DNA from: Albifimbria verrucaria
Lineage: Eukaryota; Ascomycota; Sordariomycetes; Hypocreales; Stachybotryaceae
NCBI GenBank assembly: GCA_020081605.1
Contig: JAHREC010000018.1
Span: 2,046,001 to 2,110,000, forward strand
Length of the DNA: 64,000 bases
Direction of reading: 5' to 3'
The first letter of the stretch is position 1. Every line of letters starts with the position of its first letter. The notes under the pieces were generated by a model that ran no database searches, was not told the DNA's origin, and saw nothing but the letters and a program-made list of their open reading frames with translations. A program made the position numbers and the translations under genes. Shown one piece after another: positions 49,347 through 61,741 of this stretch.

Positions 49347-49615
49347 AGGAAGAGGTTACCGTTAGGAATTGTTGACGGCTCGGAGTCGGCAACCTTGCAA
49401 GGCTAGGGTCAGTCATACTGTATAGTAATCTGCGACATGTCGGGACGCCGTAAAGAAACTAGGCATTTTAGACGGAATCACAACGTCGGACGCCGTTCGA
49501 ATTGAAATGCTTTCATGAGATACTGTCTAATCATAGCTTGTGAATGTTCAAAATCTAATCATGCAATCATTATGTATGCAAAAATAGCCTTTCCGTAGCT
49601 ATGCTGTCTATAATT
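49347..49615. other. Short convergent gap RPN1 / OPT gene
   Basis: About 270 bases with no gene; 3' UTRs are expected. Confidence 0.5.
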
Positions 49616-52600
49616 TCAGGAATCTGGGCCGAACCGCTCGCCCGGCCCAAGAGTTTTGTATGAACATGCCTGCCAGTCGCAGCCCTGCTTGTAAACCTCT
49701 GTACCCCACCAACTGAATCCATCCATAAAGCCAGGATATATGAAGCCGAAGAAGACGACAACGATGCCAAAGGCAAGGCCCGAATCAAGGGCGGCGCTCA
49801 TGGTCATGGTATACTTGCTCCACCAAGCGTTCGCGCGGTTTTTAATGAGATAGTTAAACACGAAACAGACAACGGCCCAGACGGAGAAGTTCAGCCCGGT
49901 AGCGGGTGGGATCCATGCCATGGCGCCAAAGATGACGGGGAAGTTGACTTTACGCAGGAGACTCTTCTTCTTGTTGCGGCTGTAGAGCCATAAAGGGATG
50001 GGAAGAAGGGCACCGAGCGGGAAGCAGTAGACGAGCCATCTGTATAACGCTTGTGGCCCGAAGAATTCGCCGGGGCCCACGACGCCCCAGAGAATGGAAC
50101 CGTTGAAATGAACGCGCGCAATGGGGCAGGTGAACCCGTTGACAGCTTCGGGAGTACAGAGGCCGGCGACGTTGGCGAACATCCAGTTGAGAACGCCAAT
50201 CTGAGTCACAGAGGATACCAACGTGGCCACGATCTGGACGGAGAATAGAATCCGAGGTGGGATTTTCATATAGTAGCCGAGCTTGAGATCTGAGGCAAAC
50301 TTGATGCCCTGAGCAGAGGAGATGTAGCCGTAGGTGACGAAGACCATGTTTGCCATGGGACGACCGGGAAAGACGACGCCGCAGATCAACTGGCAGATCA
50401 AATAAATGCTGCTGTGTTGGTTTGTGACGGCCATGATGATGCCATTGGGGATGAAGAAGATTGCTCCAATGCCGAGAGCAAGTAAGAGGCCGTACCATGG
50501 TAGATGTACCGGATAACTAAAGAATGTAAGTAAGCGAGTTTGACGAACAAAAATGACGAGTTGTGACTTACTACTCGACGATGAAGATGCCAATGGCGGC
50601 CATTGACGCAAACGTCAGCAGATACCAGCTGAGCGGCGCGTCTTTGTACCGCTTCATTAGGCGACTGTGGACATCTTCACGGCCCATGAGCCCATCGATG
50701 TTGGGAAAGGACCCTGACATATTTTGGTCCCTTGTTGGCCTTGTTGCGGAGGCATCCGACAATCTGTGGTACGAGGTCTTCGATTTACCCCAGGCGTCCC
50801 CGAACGCCCGCTTTCCGGTTCTCCAAATATCCTGGCCGTGCCAGATAAGTGTATGGGTGAGCAACGCAGCCAGGCCGGCGAACTGCATTCCGTAGCTCAA
50901 CATATATGTAACGGGTAAAAGACGCGGCTATACTTTTGGTAGGCGTCCCTATCAAAAACGTAGTCGCTTGTTAAGATTCGGCTCACGTCGTAGACGTTGC
51001 CCGTGTTGTCAAACACGGCAGCGGAGAGGATGGGCATGTACGCCGAGAAGAGAAAGTTGGAGTAGTAGAGGATTGGGGCAATAATCCACATGATGATGGC
51101 AAGGCCGCCAACCACGTTCATGGCCGCCCAGAAAGGCACCAGGAGAGGCGAGCCGACGTATGTAATTTGCGCCCAGTCAAAGGTCAAGGGAAACAAGCCG
51201 AGGCCTGACGCAACGCCGAACAAGTTTGCGAGAACGACGCTTTTGGGAGCGAACCAGGTGACAACATTGAAGTAGCTGAGCGCGGGCATCAGCAGGCCTG
51301 GTAGGAAATAGAAGATGAAAGCCCCAATCCAGACAATGTAAAAGAAACGCCATCTGCTCATAGTCCAGCCGTTCGCCGGCTTGTTGTCCTGCTTATGCAG
51401 GGTTGAGAACATTGCGGCGGACATTAACGTGCCGGGCCAAATCATACCACTAGGGTTGACAAGGAAGCGGCGCGTGAGTCCAGCGAAGCCGTATCCAAGC
51501 ACCTGCGTCGAGATTGTTAGGAGCAATTGGTAGACGATAGGCGCCTCTTGGTTATAGAATTGGGTTTGCTCCACGATGACGTCTGTTGCGAAGGCGAAGC
51601 CAAACGCAACATTACTGCTGACATAGACGCAAGTGTGCTCCTTCTCGTTCCACCTGCCTTGGGCAAGCCATTGTCGCCAAGAAGCAAAGCGCCTCCTGGA
51701 GCCATTGGCTTCTCTGTCATTCTCGCGGGGCGTCAGGACGCCGTCGACAAATTCTTCTTCGGGATCGTAAGGGCGTTTGAATATGTAGTCCCACATGTGA
51801 CCCAAAGGATGTACAAGGAGCAGGGCTATGATGGGGGTAATCGCAACGCTGGGGTATCTCAAGGAAAAGAATAGATTGGTAGAAGATCCAAGAATGGAGA
51901 ACAAAACAGATAAACACCACATGCGAGGCGTGTTCACAGATAAAGTCGTATCATCGGTAGGTGGGACAGAGGCGCGGACGGCCTCATGAGGAGAATTGTC
52001 ATCAGCGTCGTAGTCAGACTGGGAGTCGGTGTCGTGGTCGTCGAGCAGCGGGTTGTCTTCGGAGCTCTGGTCATCTTTGATGTGGTCGTCAAGCATGCCG
52101 CCATGCAGCGAGGCTTCGGCGACTCCAAAGCGGCCCTCTAGGCCCGAGACTAGGACGGCGCCTTCGAAGTCTTCGGAGAGGCGGGAGGACTTTTAGAGAG
52201 TACGGAGCGCCTGGAGCTGTCGCTCCGGTTTGTGTCGGTGACCCGGCGCAAAGGGTGGGCATTCTCGTCGAGGACGTCGCTGCCAGCGGGAGAAGCGTTG
52301 CGGTCGGGGGTCAAGGACATTGCGCCATAATCTGAGGCATCGAGGCGGTCGGCGCGGCCTTGCAGAAGGAATGGCGTCGTCTTAGAGGCCATGTCGGAGG
52401 CTTCAGGCGATGCGCCGTGAGCAGAGTCGAGAGCTATCGCCTCCGTAGGTTGTGCCGGGACGGGTTCATGATCATGATTGGGATCAAAGGGATGGGAAGC
52501 GGGCGGATCGTGGCTCGCGGTTGGTAGATGCCGAACTGCAGGAAGGTCTCCACCAGCAGCCGAGGGGGAGATTCTTGAAGCGGGCTTTGGTGGGATGGTG

Positions 52601-52814
52601 AATTGGTCGGATAGCGCGGTATAAGTATGGCCGGCGGCGGAGAGTCAGAGGCTGAGACAGCAGCGGTGGTGGTTGTGGTCGCGGCGGCGGCGGCGGCTGT
52701 AGCAGGACGGGCAGAAGAGGAGGGCAGGGCTTGCAAAGGAACGGTCTGGTGCAAGTCAGGCCGACGAGCATGTGGTGACGGTGACGAGGTGTTGTTGGAG
52801 CGTCGTCGACCCAT
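49616..52814 (-). CDS. Oligopeptide transporter, OPT family
   Basis: A proton-coupled small-peptide transporter of the plasma membrane, with many hydrophobic segments: SVAITPIIALLLVHPLG, FYIVWIGAFIFYFLPGLL, FIPNGIIMAVTNQ, ICGVVFPGRPMANMVF, and the family-typical end with WWGTEVYKQGC. The intron is 50517-50571. One-base losses near 52190 and 50905 split the frame. The ATG at 52392 (MASKTTPFLLQG) is possible. The same frame stays open upstream with protein-like sequence (ALSDQFTIPPKPASRISPS) and, after one more break near 52610, joins MGRRRSNNTSSPSPHARR at 52814, which I prefer as the start. The N-terminus includes poly-Ala and poly-Thr. The substrate is unknown. Confidence 0.88.
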
Positions 52815-53928
52815 TGGCTTGGCGGGGCTGGTGGGGAGGCTGATGGTTGGTGGTTTTCTGCTCTGGATGGGTGGTTTTAGGCACCTAACGTTAGTTCCTG
52901 CGGTAGAAGAGTCACACGCCTGGTGCTGGTCCCCTGGCACCCCTGTCGCTGCGGTGCTTGCCTTGCCTTGCCTTAGTTGTGCAGTTCTTGTGCCCTTGCC
53001 GATTGGGTGGTGCGTGGAGCAAGCAAGGCGGGCGATCGCGATCCGACGATGGGTGGTCGGTAGGGCTGCTTGGACATTTGCTTTAACAATCAATGCGCCG
53101 GCCGTCGCGGGAAATTGGCGGTCACGCTTCGCAGAGCAATGCGCCCAGGCTTCTTGTGGGTTTGGTCGAGCTAACGATGATATGGAACTTGACTTGTGGA
53201 CGGTGATAATGTCGTTGGAGGCAATGCCTTTGTCGGCTGGATTATGCGCATGTCAATCAATTACCAAACCTGCATTGCACGTCAGCGTGCATATGTGTTT
53301 TTTTTGCCGGAGGGCAGAGCTAAGCATAAGTCGTGGCATGGGAAAGTGGGAAAGGGGGAGAAAAGAAAAGAAAGGGAGAATTGAATCCAATGGTCGAGCT
53401 TGAGCCGTAACGTGACGTGTTGAAGGCTGATTCCGGCAATGGGATGCGATCGATGGCTGGCTGGCTGCACTAACCTTGCTGCTGCTGCTGCTGCTGCTAC
53501 TACATACTACATACATACATGCCTACATGCCGACGCATACATACATGGTTGTAACATAACATACATACGTGGGCTGTGGACATGAGTCTTTGGGACCGGT
53601 CTTCCAGACCATGCAGAGCAACCCGACGCAAATCCCCGGATTGGTCCCCTTCTGTTCTGTAGGGAACAGCCTTGATGTTGGACTCGACCTCTTCCCTGAA
53701 GCTCTGCAGATCCTCGTCGACGCTACACCTAACCAGAACCGGACTGGGCCTCCCCAGGGACCTGCAAAGGCACCTCCACCACTCACGGAGGGTTTTGGTG
53801 CTACTCGCATTCTCTTATAGCGGTCGTCTCTTGCCTCGCTGACGATATATATCGCCATTGATTGGAGTAGTTTGTTTCTTATGGTTTAATCCTTGGGTTC
53901 CTTACAGCTATCGACTCGTCAGCCTCCT
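52815..53928. other. Divergent intergenic region OPT / FTHF cyclo-ligase
   Basis: About 1.1 kb. It holds a (GCT)7 run at 53478-53498 directly followed by CATA-type repeats to ~53560. Both promoters must lie here. The plus-strand 258-codon ORF over 52627-53403 is Val/Ala-rich and mostly mirrors the OPT N-terminal coding strand. Confidence 0.5.
53478..53524. repeat. (GCT)7 plus CATA microsatellite
   Basis: Seven GCT units are followed by TACTACATACTACATACATACATG-type repeats. Simple-sequence DNA in an intergenic region. Confidence 0.85.
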
Positions 53929-54738
53929 ATGACGCAATCAGACATGGCTACCCCTCTGCAAGCTGCCAAGCAGCAATTGAGAAGCCTTATGAAGCAGAGG
54001 CTCGCCGATGTGTCACACGAAGCCGCCTTGGCCCAAAGTATCACCACCCTGAACTGCCGTCCATGTACGAAGCAGCTCCTGACAGCTTACAGGCAGCCGA
54101 GTCTTTGAGGCGTTGAAAGAATTCCCGCCCTACAAGCAAGCCCAGCGCATCAGTATATATCTCTCAATGCCCGCGGCTGAAATCCAGACCGATGCACTCG
54201 TCCGCCATGCTCTGGAATCGGGCAAGCAGGTTTTCGTGCCGTATCTTCACAAATCGCCCTTCATGGAAGTAGACACGCCCGCACGTGTCATGGATATGGT
54301 CCGTCTTAAAGACGTCAAAGATTACGAGGGCTTGAAGCGCGACCGCTGGGGTATTCCAAGCATCGACCCCAGCACTGTTGACGAACGCCAACGAATTCTC
54401 GGCGGACCCGACCCCAACCGCACAGAGAAGTCTACGCTCGATCTCATGCTGATGCCCGGAGTAGCGTTTGATGTGGATGAGTCTGGCTCGATACGAAGGC
54501 TTGGCCATGGCAAGGGTTTCTACGACTTTTTATCAATAGGTATTTGTCGAAGCCGCAGTCTCCAAGCACTCTGAATGATAAGCCATTGCTGCTTTATGGA
54601 CTGGCCTTGACAGAGCAGCTGTTGCCTCCATCTTCCACAGAACGCGTACCCACAGGACCTCACGACCGCAGACTCGACGGACTAATCTTAGGAGACGGCC
54701 AGATCCGAAGTGGCTTGAGCACAGATATCAAGCCATAA
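53929..54738 (+). CDS. FAU1: 5-formyltetrahydrofolate cyclo-ligase
   Basis: This enzyme converts 5-formyl-THF (folinic acid) to 5,10-methenyl-THF using ATP. Exon 1 starts MTQSDMATPLQAAKQQLR; the second ATG at 53944 is an alternative start. The intron is 54038-54092 (GTATCA...CTTACAG), giving SSRVFEALKEFPPYKQAQRI. Family signatures are ISIYLSMPAAEIQTDALV, KQVFVPYL and the loop RLGHGKGFYD near the end. A lost T near 54533 (GACTTTTTATC) breaks the frame, and the continuation INRYLSKPQ... ends at TAA 54736. The length of about 250 residues fits the family. It is divergent from the OPT gene. Confidence 0.92.
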
Positions 54739-56655
54739 GCGAATGAGATACCAAGTCGAGCATTATGGGCATGCAGAGAACAGTTGAAAGTGGTCAATCT
54801 TGAACAATTCCACAAACTTACTGCGCATTAGGAAAATCACTATACCAATAGCAAAACTGTTATATACATATAGTACGAGAAGACGATAGACAATAAGCAC
54901 ATCGGTGTCATTTCTTTGGGCAGCCCCAGCTGCCTAAAAATGACAAACCATCTGCTATGGACTACTTGGTGACCACGAAGCAATTAATGATTTGCACCTT
55001 GAAACGAGTAAAAGTCTCTAGGAAATGTTAATCGACTTCGTAGGCGTGTGCTCTCTCTTCTATTTGAGCAATATGTTTGCTCCTCAATGGCTCTGACCAG
55101 AAATGGGCTTTAGTGCCCGGGCAATAAACCTCAGGCACATGAGGAAATGCTAATTGATTCAAAACCTACACCGTGTCACAATTCTTTGCACAGAGAAAAT
55201 GCCAAGATCCATCAGCCATTGTTAAGCCAATTGGCACAAGGTGATGCAAGTCTACGTTAATGACTGAACAGACAGAAATCGCTAGGAAGTAGGTAAGGTA
55301 CCTGAAAAGGGCTGTGCAGAGATGGCTACTCAAAGAACTGTTCTCAAGCAAGCAAACCACCAGGGCTCAAAGAGATAAAGCCAAACAGGTAGAGAGCGCC
55401 ATACACACATGCGTTGGCAACTACAATACCACTCACATGTCCCGTTTTATACAATAACGAGGAACTTGTTGTCACATGGCCGGGTCTGATAGGTGGCCAG
55501 CGGACATGGAGGGTATAAAGAGCTCTAGGCCCCGTTGCTCGTAGAGTCGAATAGGTCACAGCACGCGCGAGTTGGGCGGTGATGGGTCGAATTTTACCTT
55601 TTTAAAGAGAATGGTGCTCATATATGAGAAGATTCATAAAATTTATCAGCAGTAAATGTAAGAACATCAGTCCTGAAAGGTGTGATGGCTTGAGGAGGTC
55701 ATGGGTGACTGATGGGACTATGGAGGTGACTTAAATTGATAATATATAAGTACCTAGGTACCTACCTAGGTGCCTAGGCGCCTAGTATCTGGTCAGAGTA
55801 GTGTACTGTGACTGCCAAAGCACTGGATAACCGAATGCGTATTTTGAAGGGGAGAAACAAAGCTATGATATGATGATACATGTACTGTATTATGTATTTT
55901 GCAGCATTGTGTAGTACAGCATCGGTACCAGTACCGGAATTGGGTACCGGTACTTTAATGTTATTTTACAGTAATTTACTGTAACAGAGGGCTCAGTACT
56001 GTATCCACTCGAGGGTTATTCTGCCGTGTTGTCGACAAAGAAGGTTTCTGAAGGACGTGAAAGAGATGGTTTTACCAGGATGTTGTCTATTTCAACCTCG
56101 TGTACAGAAAACAAGTCGGGCTCTACTTACGGGGTCACGCATTCTGCGGCGGGAACTAGGTACCCCATTGGCGCAAGCAAGGTACCGTGCCTCATGGTGG
56201 GGCGACGACATCCGTGCGCAGTAACCCGGCTGATCTAAGATGCAAAACGACGACACCAGTTTCCAACAGCAACCATTGCTGAGATTATTTATCACCAACT
56301 TTCTCCACAACCACACTTCCCCCGAGCCGAGTCAAACCAAGCTGTCGCCCGTCTTTGTCCTCGCGCCCGAACACGGTCCTTGCTCCCTCTCTCAGCTCCT
56401 GTTCCTGTTTGAGAGCTTGCCGCCCCTCTTGCGTCACATCTCTTCTTTATTATTCTTGTTTCTTCCACCCGCTGCTGTCCCTCCTTCTCCCCACCTCGAC
56501 CTGCCGTCAACCCCGCGTGAGGCTCGCATGCCCTCGGCCCTTCAACCTCTGCGCTCCTAACGCCTGGATACCACCGTCGCTGATTACGCCCGCGGTTCCT
56601 CCGTCCCGTCCTCTCACTACCTTCGCCGACCCCGAGCCCTGTCACCGTGGCTGCA
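54739..56655. other. Intergenic before the MTR10-like gene, palindrome-rich
   Basis: About 1.9 kb, AT-rich, with no supported gene. Between 55750 and 55985 several palindromes cluster (see separate entry). The last 300 bases are pyrimidine-rich leader. Confidence 0.5.
55751..55984. repeat. Cluster of short palindromes
   Basis: Three CCTAGG palindromes lie in 55751-55785. An inverted repeat agtaccgg/ccggtact (55930-55937, 55947-55954) has a 9-base spacer. A perfect 9-base inverted repeat ttacagtaa/ttactgtaa (55966-55974, 55976-55984) has one base between the arms. Confidence 0.75.
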
Positions 56656-59600
56656 ATGGCTGCAAACGGGGCCCAGGAGGCCTTCGCGCCGGCCGATGTA
56701 CTCGGCGCCGTAATGACGATGCGTAGCGGAGAGCAGGATGCGAAGAAGACGGCCCACGAATACCTCGAGAGGTTTCAGAAATCGGTGTGTTGCGCGACAC
56801 GCCCCCGCATGTCCTTCTCGAATTGCCGCCGCTAACCCTTCCTCTCCCTCCTCCAACAGAAGGACTCGTGGGGCACCATCATAGGAATCCTCCAGTCCAA
56901 GGCCGAACCCGAGGCGACCTTGTTCGCTGCCATCACTCTTCGCGGGAAGGTTGTCACCGGCCCCCTTTCCCCAGCAGTGCCCCTAGCTATGGCTTTTGGT
57001 CTAACCCATCCATGTTCAGATAACCTATGATCTCGCGACACAAGTTCCCCGAGCGAGCTCCATGCTCTCCGAGACCAGATCCTCCTCCAGCTCAAGCGCT
57101 TTGCGACCGGCCCCAAGCCTATCCGAGTCCAGCTCTGTGTGTGCCTGGCCATCCTGGCCATACAGATGAAGGACTGGAACGACGTCCTCCCTACGTGGTT
57201 CAATCACTCAGCGACAGCCCCGAGAGCCATGCTTGCATCCTGGACTTCCTGCGAGTGCTCCCAGAAGAAGTCACCGAAGGACGCAAGATAACCTTGTCTG
57301 TATGTGGACCGAGCAGCAGCGACTGGACACCTCTCCCTTCCTCGACACCACTTACGACTGGTCGGCATTTGGTGGAGACAGATATCTAATTGCTGGAATA
57401 GGAAGAAGATCTTGCGGCACGGACGCAAGTTTTACTTGGAGACAACGCTGGTCAGGTTGTGCAGCTCTTGATCAACTACGCACAGTCGTCTCGTGAGTGC
57501 CGGTGGCCCTCATCTCCTTTTTCACGCTACCCAGCTAACTATTGGTATTTGTAGCTGCCGCATCCCGCAACCCACAACTAATTGAATGCATAACCTCGTG
57601 GCTGAGGAGGTACCGGTCGCAAACGTTGTCAACTCGCCTTTGCTAGATATCGTTATTAACGGGATTGGGGATGACCAGTGCAGCCAAGAGGCGTCTGAGT
57701 GCCTGTGCACCATGCTGAGGGAGACGCGTGATGTGGACGAGTCTCAAGATGTCATCCAGGTCCTGTTTCCCAGAGTCGTGGCTCTTCGATCACAATTGGA
57801 GAAAATTGCCGAGGAGGAAGACGTCGATGCTCTCAAGGCCCTCACCAAGGTGCTTGCCACGGCCGCTGAATGCTGGGCAGTCGCTATTGCCCGTCAGCCT
57901 TCGCATTTCAGACCTTTGGTCGAGGCCGTCCTGGAGTGCGCAGCTCGCGACAAGGATCGAGATGTGATTGAGTACACATTTGCCTTCTGGTATGAGCTGA
58001 AGCAGTACCTCGTCTTGGAGCGATATATTCAGACCCGCGTGGAGCTGGTCGACATTTACTCTAAGCTTGTTGATATTCTCCTCAAGCACTTGGAATACCC
58101 ACGACCGGAGTCAGGTAACGAGGCCGATCTGTTCGAGGGAGATCGAGAACAGGAGGAGAAGTTCCGTGAATTCCGTCATCAGATGGGCGATACCCTCAAA
58201 GATTCCTGCGAAGTTATGGGGGTGACGGACTGCTTGACCAAGGTCCTTCACGCGATTCAAGTCTGGACTCAGAAGTATGCCAGCCAAGTTAACGATACGA
58301 CTGTACCACACTGGCAGGAGCTCGAGGCACCCTTGTTTGCTATGCGCGCTCTAGGCCGCATGGTCGACAAGGATGAGGGATTGTTTTGCCTCAGCTGATG
58401 CCTTTGCTAGTGCAGATCCCTAGCCATGAGAAACTGCGCTTTGCAACTATCATGGTGCTTGGCAGGTATACTGAGTGGACAGCCGCGCACCCGGAGTATC
58501 TGGAGCCTCAGTTCAACTACATCGTGACCTCATTCCAGTCCGATTCTAAGGAAATCATTAGAGCCGCCGCCCTGTCCATCAAGTTTTTCTGCACCGATTG
58601 CAAGCATCTTCTTAGCGGTCAGGTTCTCCAGCTGCAGACTTTCTATGACCAAATTCTGGACAAGCTGCCGGACCTCAGCAAAGAGGAAATCACCGAAGGT
58701 GTCGCCAACGTTGTTGCAGTTCAGCCTGTAGAGGAGACATACCGACTTCTCAAGACATACTGTGATCCGCTGATTCAACGTCTCATGAGCAAGGCTAACA
58801 ATGCGACGGATGAGGAGGGCAAGCTGGCTCTGGCAGGTAAGATATAAGGCAGTATTTCCATCATTGAACCCTGGCGCTGACTGTATAATTCAGACCATCT
58901 CCAGTTGATAACCATCTTCGTTCAAACCGTCGTCCCGTACATCAACCCCGGCCAAGAGAACCCTGCTGTTAAGTATTGGCAAGAGGTTTTCCCCATCCTG
59001 TCCACAGTCCTTGACAACTTCTTGAACTTCAGCCCTATTTGTGAAAGGATTTGCAGATGCTGGCGCAACATGGTCATTTCATATCGCACAGCCATGGCAC
59101 CATTGCTGGCCAGCATGGCGAACAAGCTGGCGAGTGGATTTGAGACTTCCAGAGAAGGCTGCTTCCTTTGGGTGACTTCGGCAATCCTACGGGAGTTCTC
59201 TGAGGACCGGGATAATGTCGATCAGGCGACCACGGACAACATCTACACCTTCTTCGAAGCACAGACGACAACGTTCCTCAGGGTTATGACGGAGCTGCAG
59301 CCTAAGGATCTGCCAGACGTCATTGATGACTTTTCCGTCTGCTGATTGACGCCCTGCTCTACTATCCACAGAAGCTTGTGCCATCGCAGCTCATGGTGCC
59401 TATCGTCGAAGCATCAATCTATGCCTTGACCCTGGAACAGCGCGACCCGCTGTCTTCTACGCTACACTTTTTGCGGGACTTGCTCTCGTACGGAGGGACA
59501 ACCCCGCAACAAGTGATGGCCTACCGGAAGCAGCGGCAGCCCAAATCAAGGAGATTGTCAGGGGTATACTTCTTACTCATGGCGAAAACCTGGTGAAGCA

Positions 59601-59931
59601 GGTTTTGGCTGGTATGATGATCACTTTCCCGCGAGACTGCTTCGCGGATGGTAGCGGTGTGCTCCTGGCGCTGTTCGAACTGCTTCCAGCAGAGACAACC
59701 AACTGGGTCTCACAGACAATTCAGTTGCTGCCGCCAGGAACTGTCTCACCAGCCGAGGCAGAAAGACTGATGGTCAAGATCAAGGAGAAGTTGCAGTCTA
59801 ACGATGCCGGAAGCATCAGGAACGTACGAGCCTTGCTACAGGACTTCACAAACACATATCGACGCCGCAACGTGGCTCCTCGAGATGGCCTGGGTCAGCT
59901 AGAGGCCACTCGCTTCCAGTTTGCTGGCTGA
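56656..59931 (+). CDS. MTR10: Nuclear import receptor Mtr10/transportin-3 type
   Basis: This importin-beta family protein carries SR/RGG-type mRNA-binding proteins into the nucleus. The ATG at 56656 starts MAANGAQEAFAPADVLGAV. The importin N-terminal repeat includes AHEYLERFQKS and WGTIIGILQS...FAAITLRGKITYDL. HEAT repeats follow to the family-typical end (LQDFTNTYRRRN...EATRFQFAG). Introns are 56785-56859, 56950-57019, 57300-57401, 57493-57554 and 58837-58893. One-base losses near 57050, 57600, 58383, 59335 and 59508 split the reading. The reconstructed length of about 970 residues fits the family. Confidence 0.93.
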
Positions 59932-60463
59932 GCATGAACGACGGTTGAGCTGAACATAATGGCGAGTAATGGTTGATATACCAGACACGAGACAAAAGGA
60001 AGTTGCGTAAGTGTGGCCTCTCTGTCGCAGGGCTGTCGGTCAAGTCTTCCAAACCTGATCAGATACGCTTTCCACAAGTCGCAGGTGTCGGAGGCCAATA
60101 GGCAATGAGAGGTCAGAGAGGGGCGTTGTGATGGGTGATCGAATGACGACCTTTCGGACAGATTCATGGGAGATTAGCTGCATGGAGGTCATAGCATTGG
60201 GAGCAGTGTGTTTTGTCAGGCGGAGAAGATATCATGGTGGGAGCTGTGAGCGTGGCATGTATGAATGAGTAGGAATGAGAACGAAGACAGAACTAGTAGA
60301 TAGCTTATGCGGAAGGTCAAAAACAAATAGAAGGGAGCATATAATGAACAATAAGTCGAAGTGATGCGGCTCAACCTAACCATTTGCATGGGGATTATAT
60401 GTTTTTGGGTCGGTTCTTAACTCTTCCAAGATCGTTGACTATGGTAGGAGACCCTCATCAGGA
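59932..60463. other. Intergenic, MTR10 3' side
   Basis: About 530 bases with nothing recognised. Confidence 0.45.
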
Positions 60464-61000
60464 GTGGATAATCGATATCAACCCCTGAGCCGCATAATGC
60501 TGGCAGTCAACGCATTAAGCAACTACAAAACAATGCAAGAAAAATATAACGGCAGTAGACATGACGAAGACATAAGGCATGATGGACCAGGCCTACCTTG
60601 TACAATTCAAGACACCACACGTGTAACCAGGAAGCTTGGTCTGCGATTCATATGAATCGATGCCGTATATATACATTCTATAGGATGATGACGACGTCGA
60701 CAAGAGTTATGAAATAGCACATATGGGAGACATCTTCCGAAATAGTTATGTCACAATCTCAGTTGCAACAGCCTCAAGCGTATGTACACGATGGTTTCCT
60801 TTGCAGACGAGAACTGTGCAGTAGCCAGGATCTGGCACCTATTCAGCTACGATGGCGGCAGGCTGGGGAAGATACGGTAACAATTCATCAGATGGTTCTG
60901 TCAGTTTGTACAGTATCGTTCTGTAGCCGGCTGTCCTAGAGCTTTATCGTCTATTTTCTTAGGTTCAAAGAGAGCTCAGTCTTTGTCACTGAGTGCACAT
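60464..61000 (+). pseudogene. HET-domain (heterokaryon incompatibility) gene relic
   Basis: Fragments follow the order of the fungal HET domain: LPCTIQDTTRVTRKLGLRFI, then a TGA (60653-60655) exactly where the family has Trp in L-W-I-D, then IDAVYIHSIG, a frame change, DDDDVDKSYEIAHMGDIFRN, SYVTISVATASS, another frame change, and VHDGFLCRREL. Later stretches (~60940-61000) are too decayed to read. HET proteins trigger cell death on non-self fusion or act in NOD-like receptors. This copy cannot make a full domain. Confidence 0.75.
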
Positions 61001-61741
61001 CTTTGTGTGTACGCCCTTCAATAGTCAAGGCAGTTCTTTGTAGGAACACAGACCATTCAGGATGGGTCGTGCGGCTGATGGGGAGGCACAGCATTGAATT
61101 GAGCGAATCCTACTCTCATATCAAAAGAATCAAGAACGGACCAGGAAAGGGTCGGTTTGAAGGGCCAAGCACAAGTTGTAAGAGCTCAAAGAAGATATCA
61201 AACAATAAATGGTGTTCATCGAAGAGGATTGCTTTATACTACCAACAAAGAATGCGTTATGCCAGAGTCACCACAACCTGATCATGCTAAACCGCTCCAC
61301 TTAGGAATCAAGTTGAGGAACATGTGAATTACAATACAGCACTGTGCTGTTCATGGTCAGTACTACCTACCTACTGTATGGTATACTCGAGGAGGCGCAC
61401 CTTCTGCACATATTTCAGCAGCATCTGCCCCAAGAGTTTCAAGTACTCACTATTACTGTACTGACTGTACCGGTACTTGACTCTTGTTTCTGCTTTCAAC
61501 CTTTCGAGACTCTTGGACTGTCATAGCAACCATTATTTGAGCTTCCATTGTCAATATCCGTACTTTGGCTTCTGGGCTACTATTAAAGTACCTGTACTAC
61601 GACCTCGTTTCAAGATAACAGGACATCAAGCATACAGACTCTACAATAGCAACACAAAGACTTTACAATTTCGTGGAAACAACAAATAAGACTTGTTGTT
61701 CTCAACTTAGCATCACCAGCTCATTCTCACTCCTGGCAGCA
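61001..61741. other. Intergenic before the Cys6-repeat gene
   Basis: About 740 bases. The first part may be further HET relic but is not readable. TACCTACCTACTG (61367) and CTGTACTGACTGTACCGGTAC (61457) motifs lie in the presumed promoter. Confidence 0.45.

Noticed and set aside
52627..53403. 258-codon plus-strand ORF
   Set aside because: Overlaps the OPT N-terminal coding region in antisense and then low-complexity promoter DNA; no motif and no introns.
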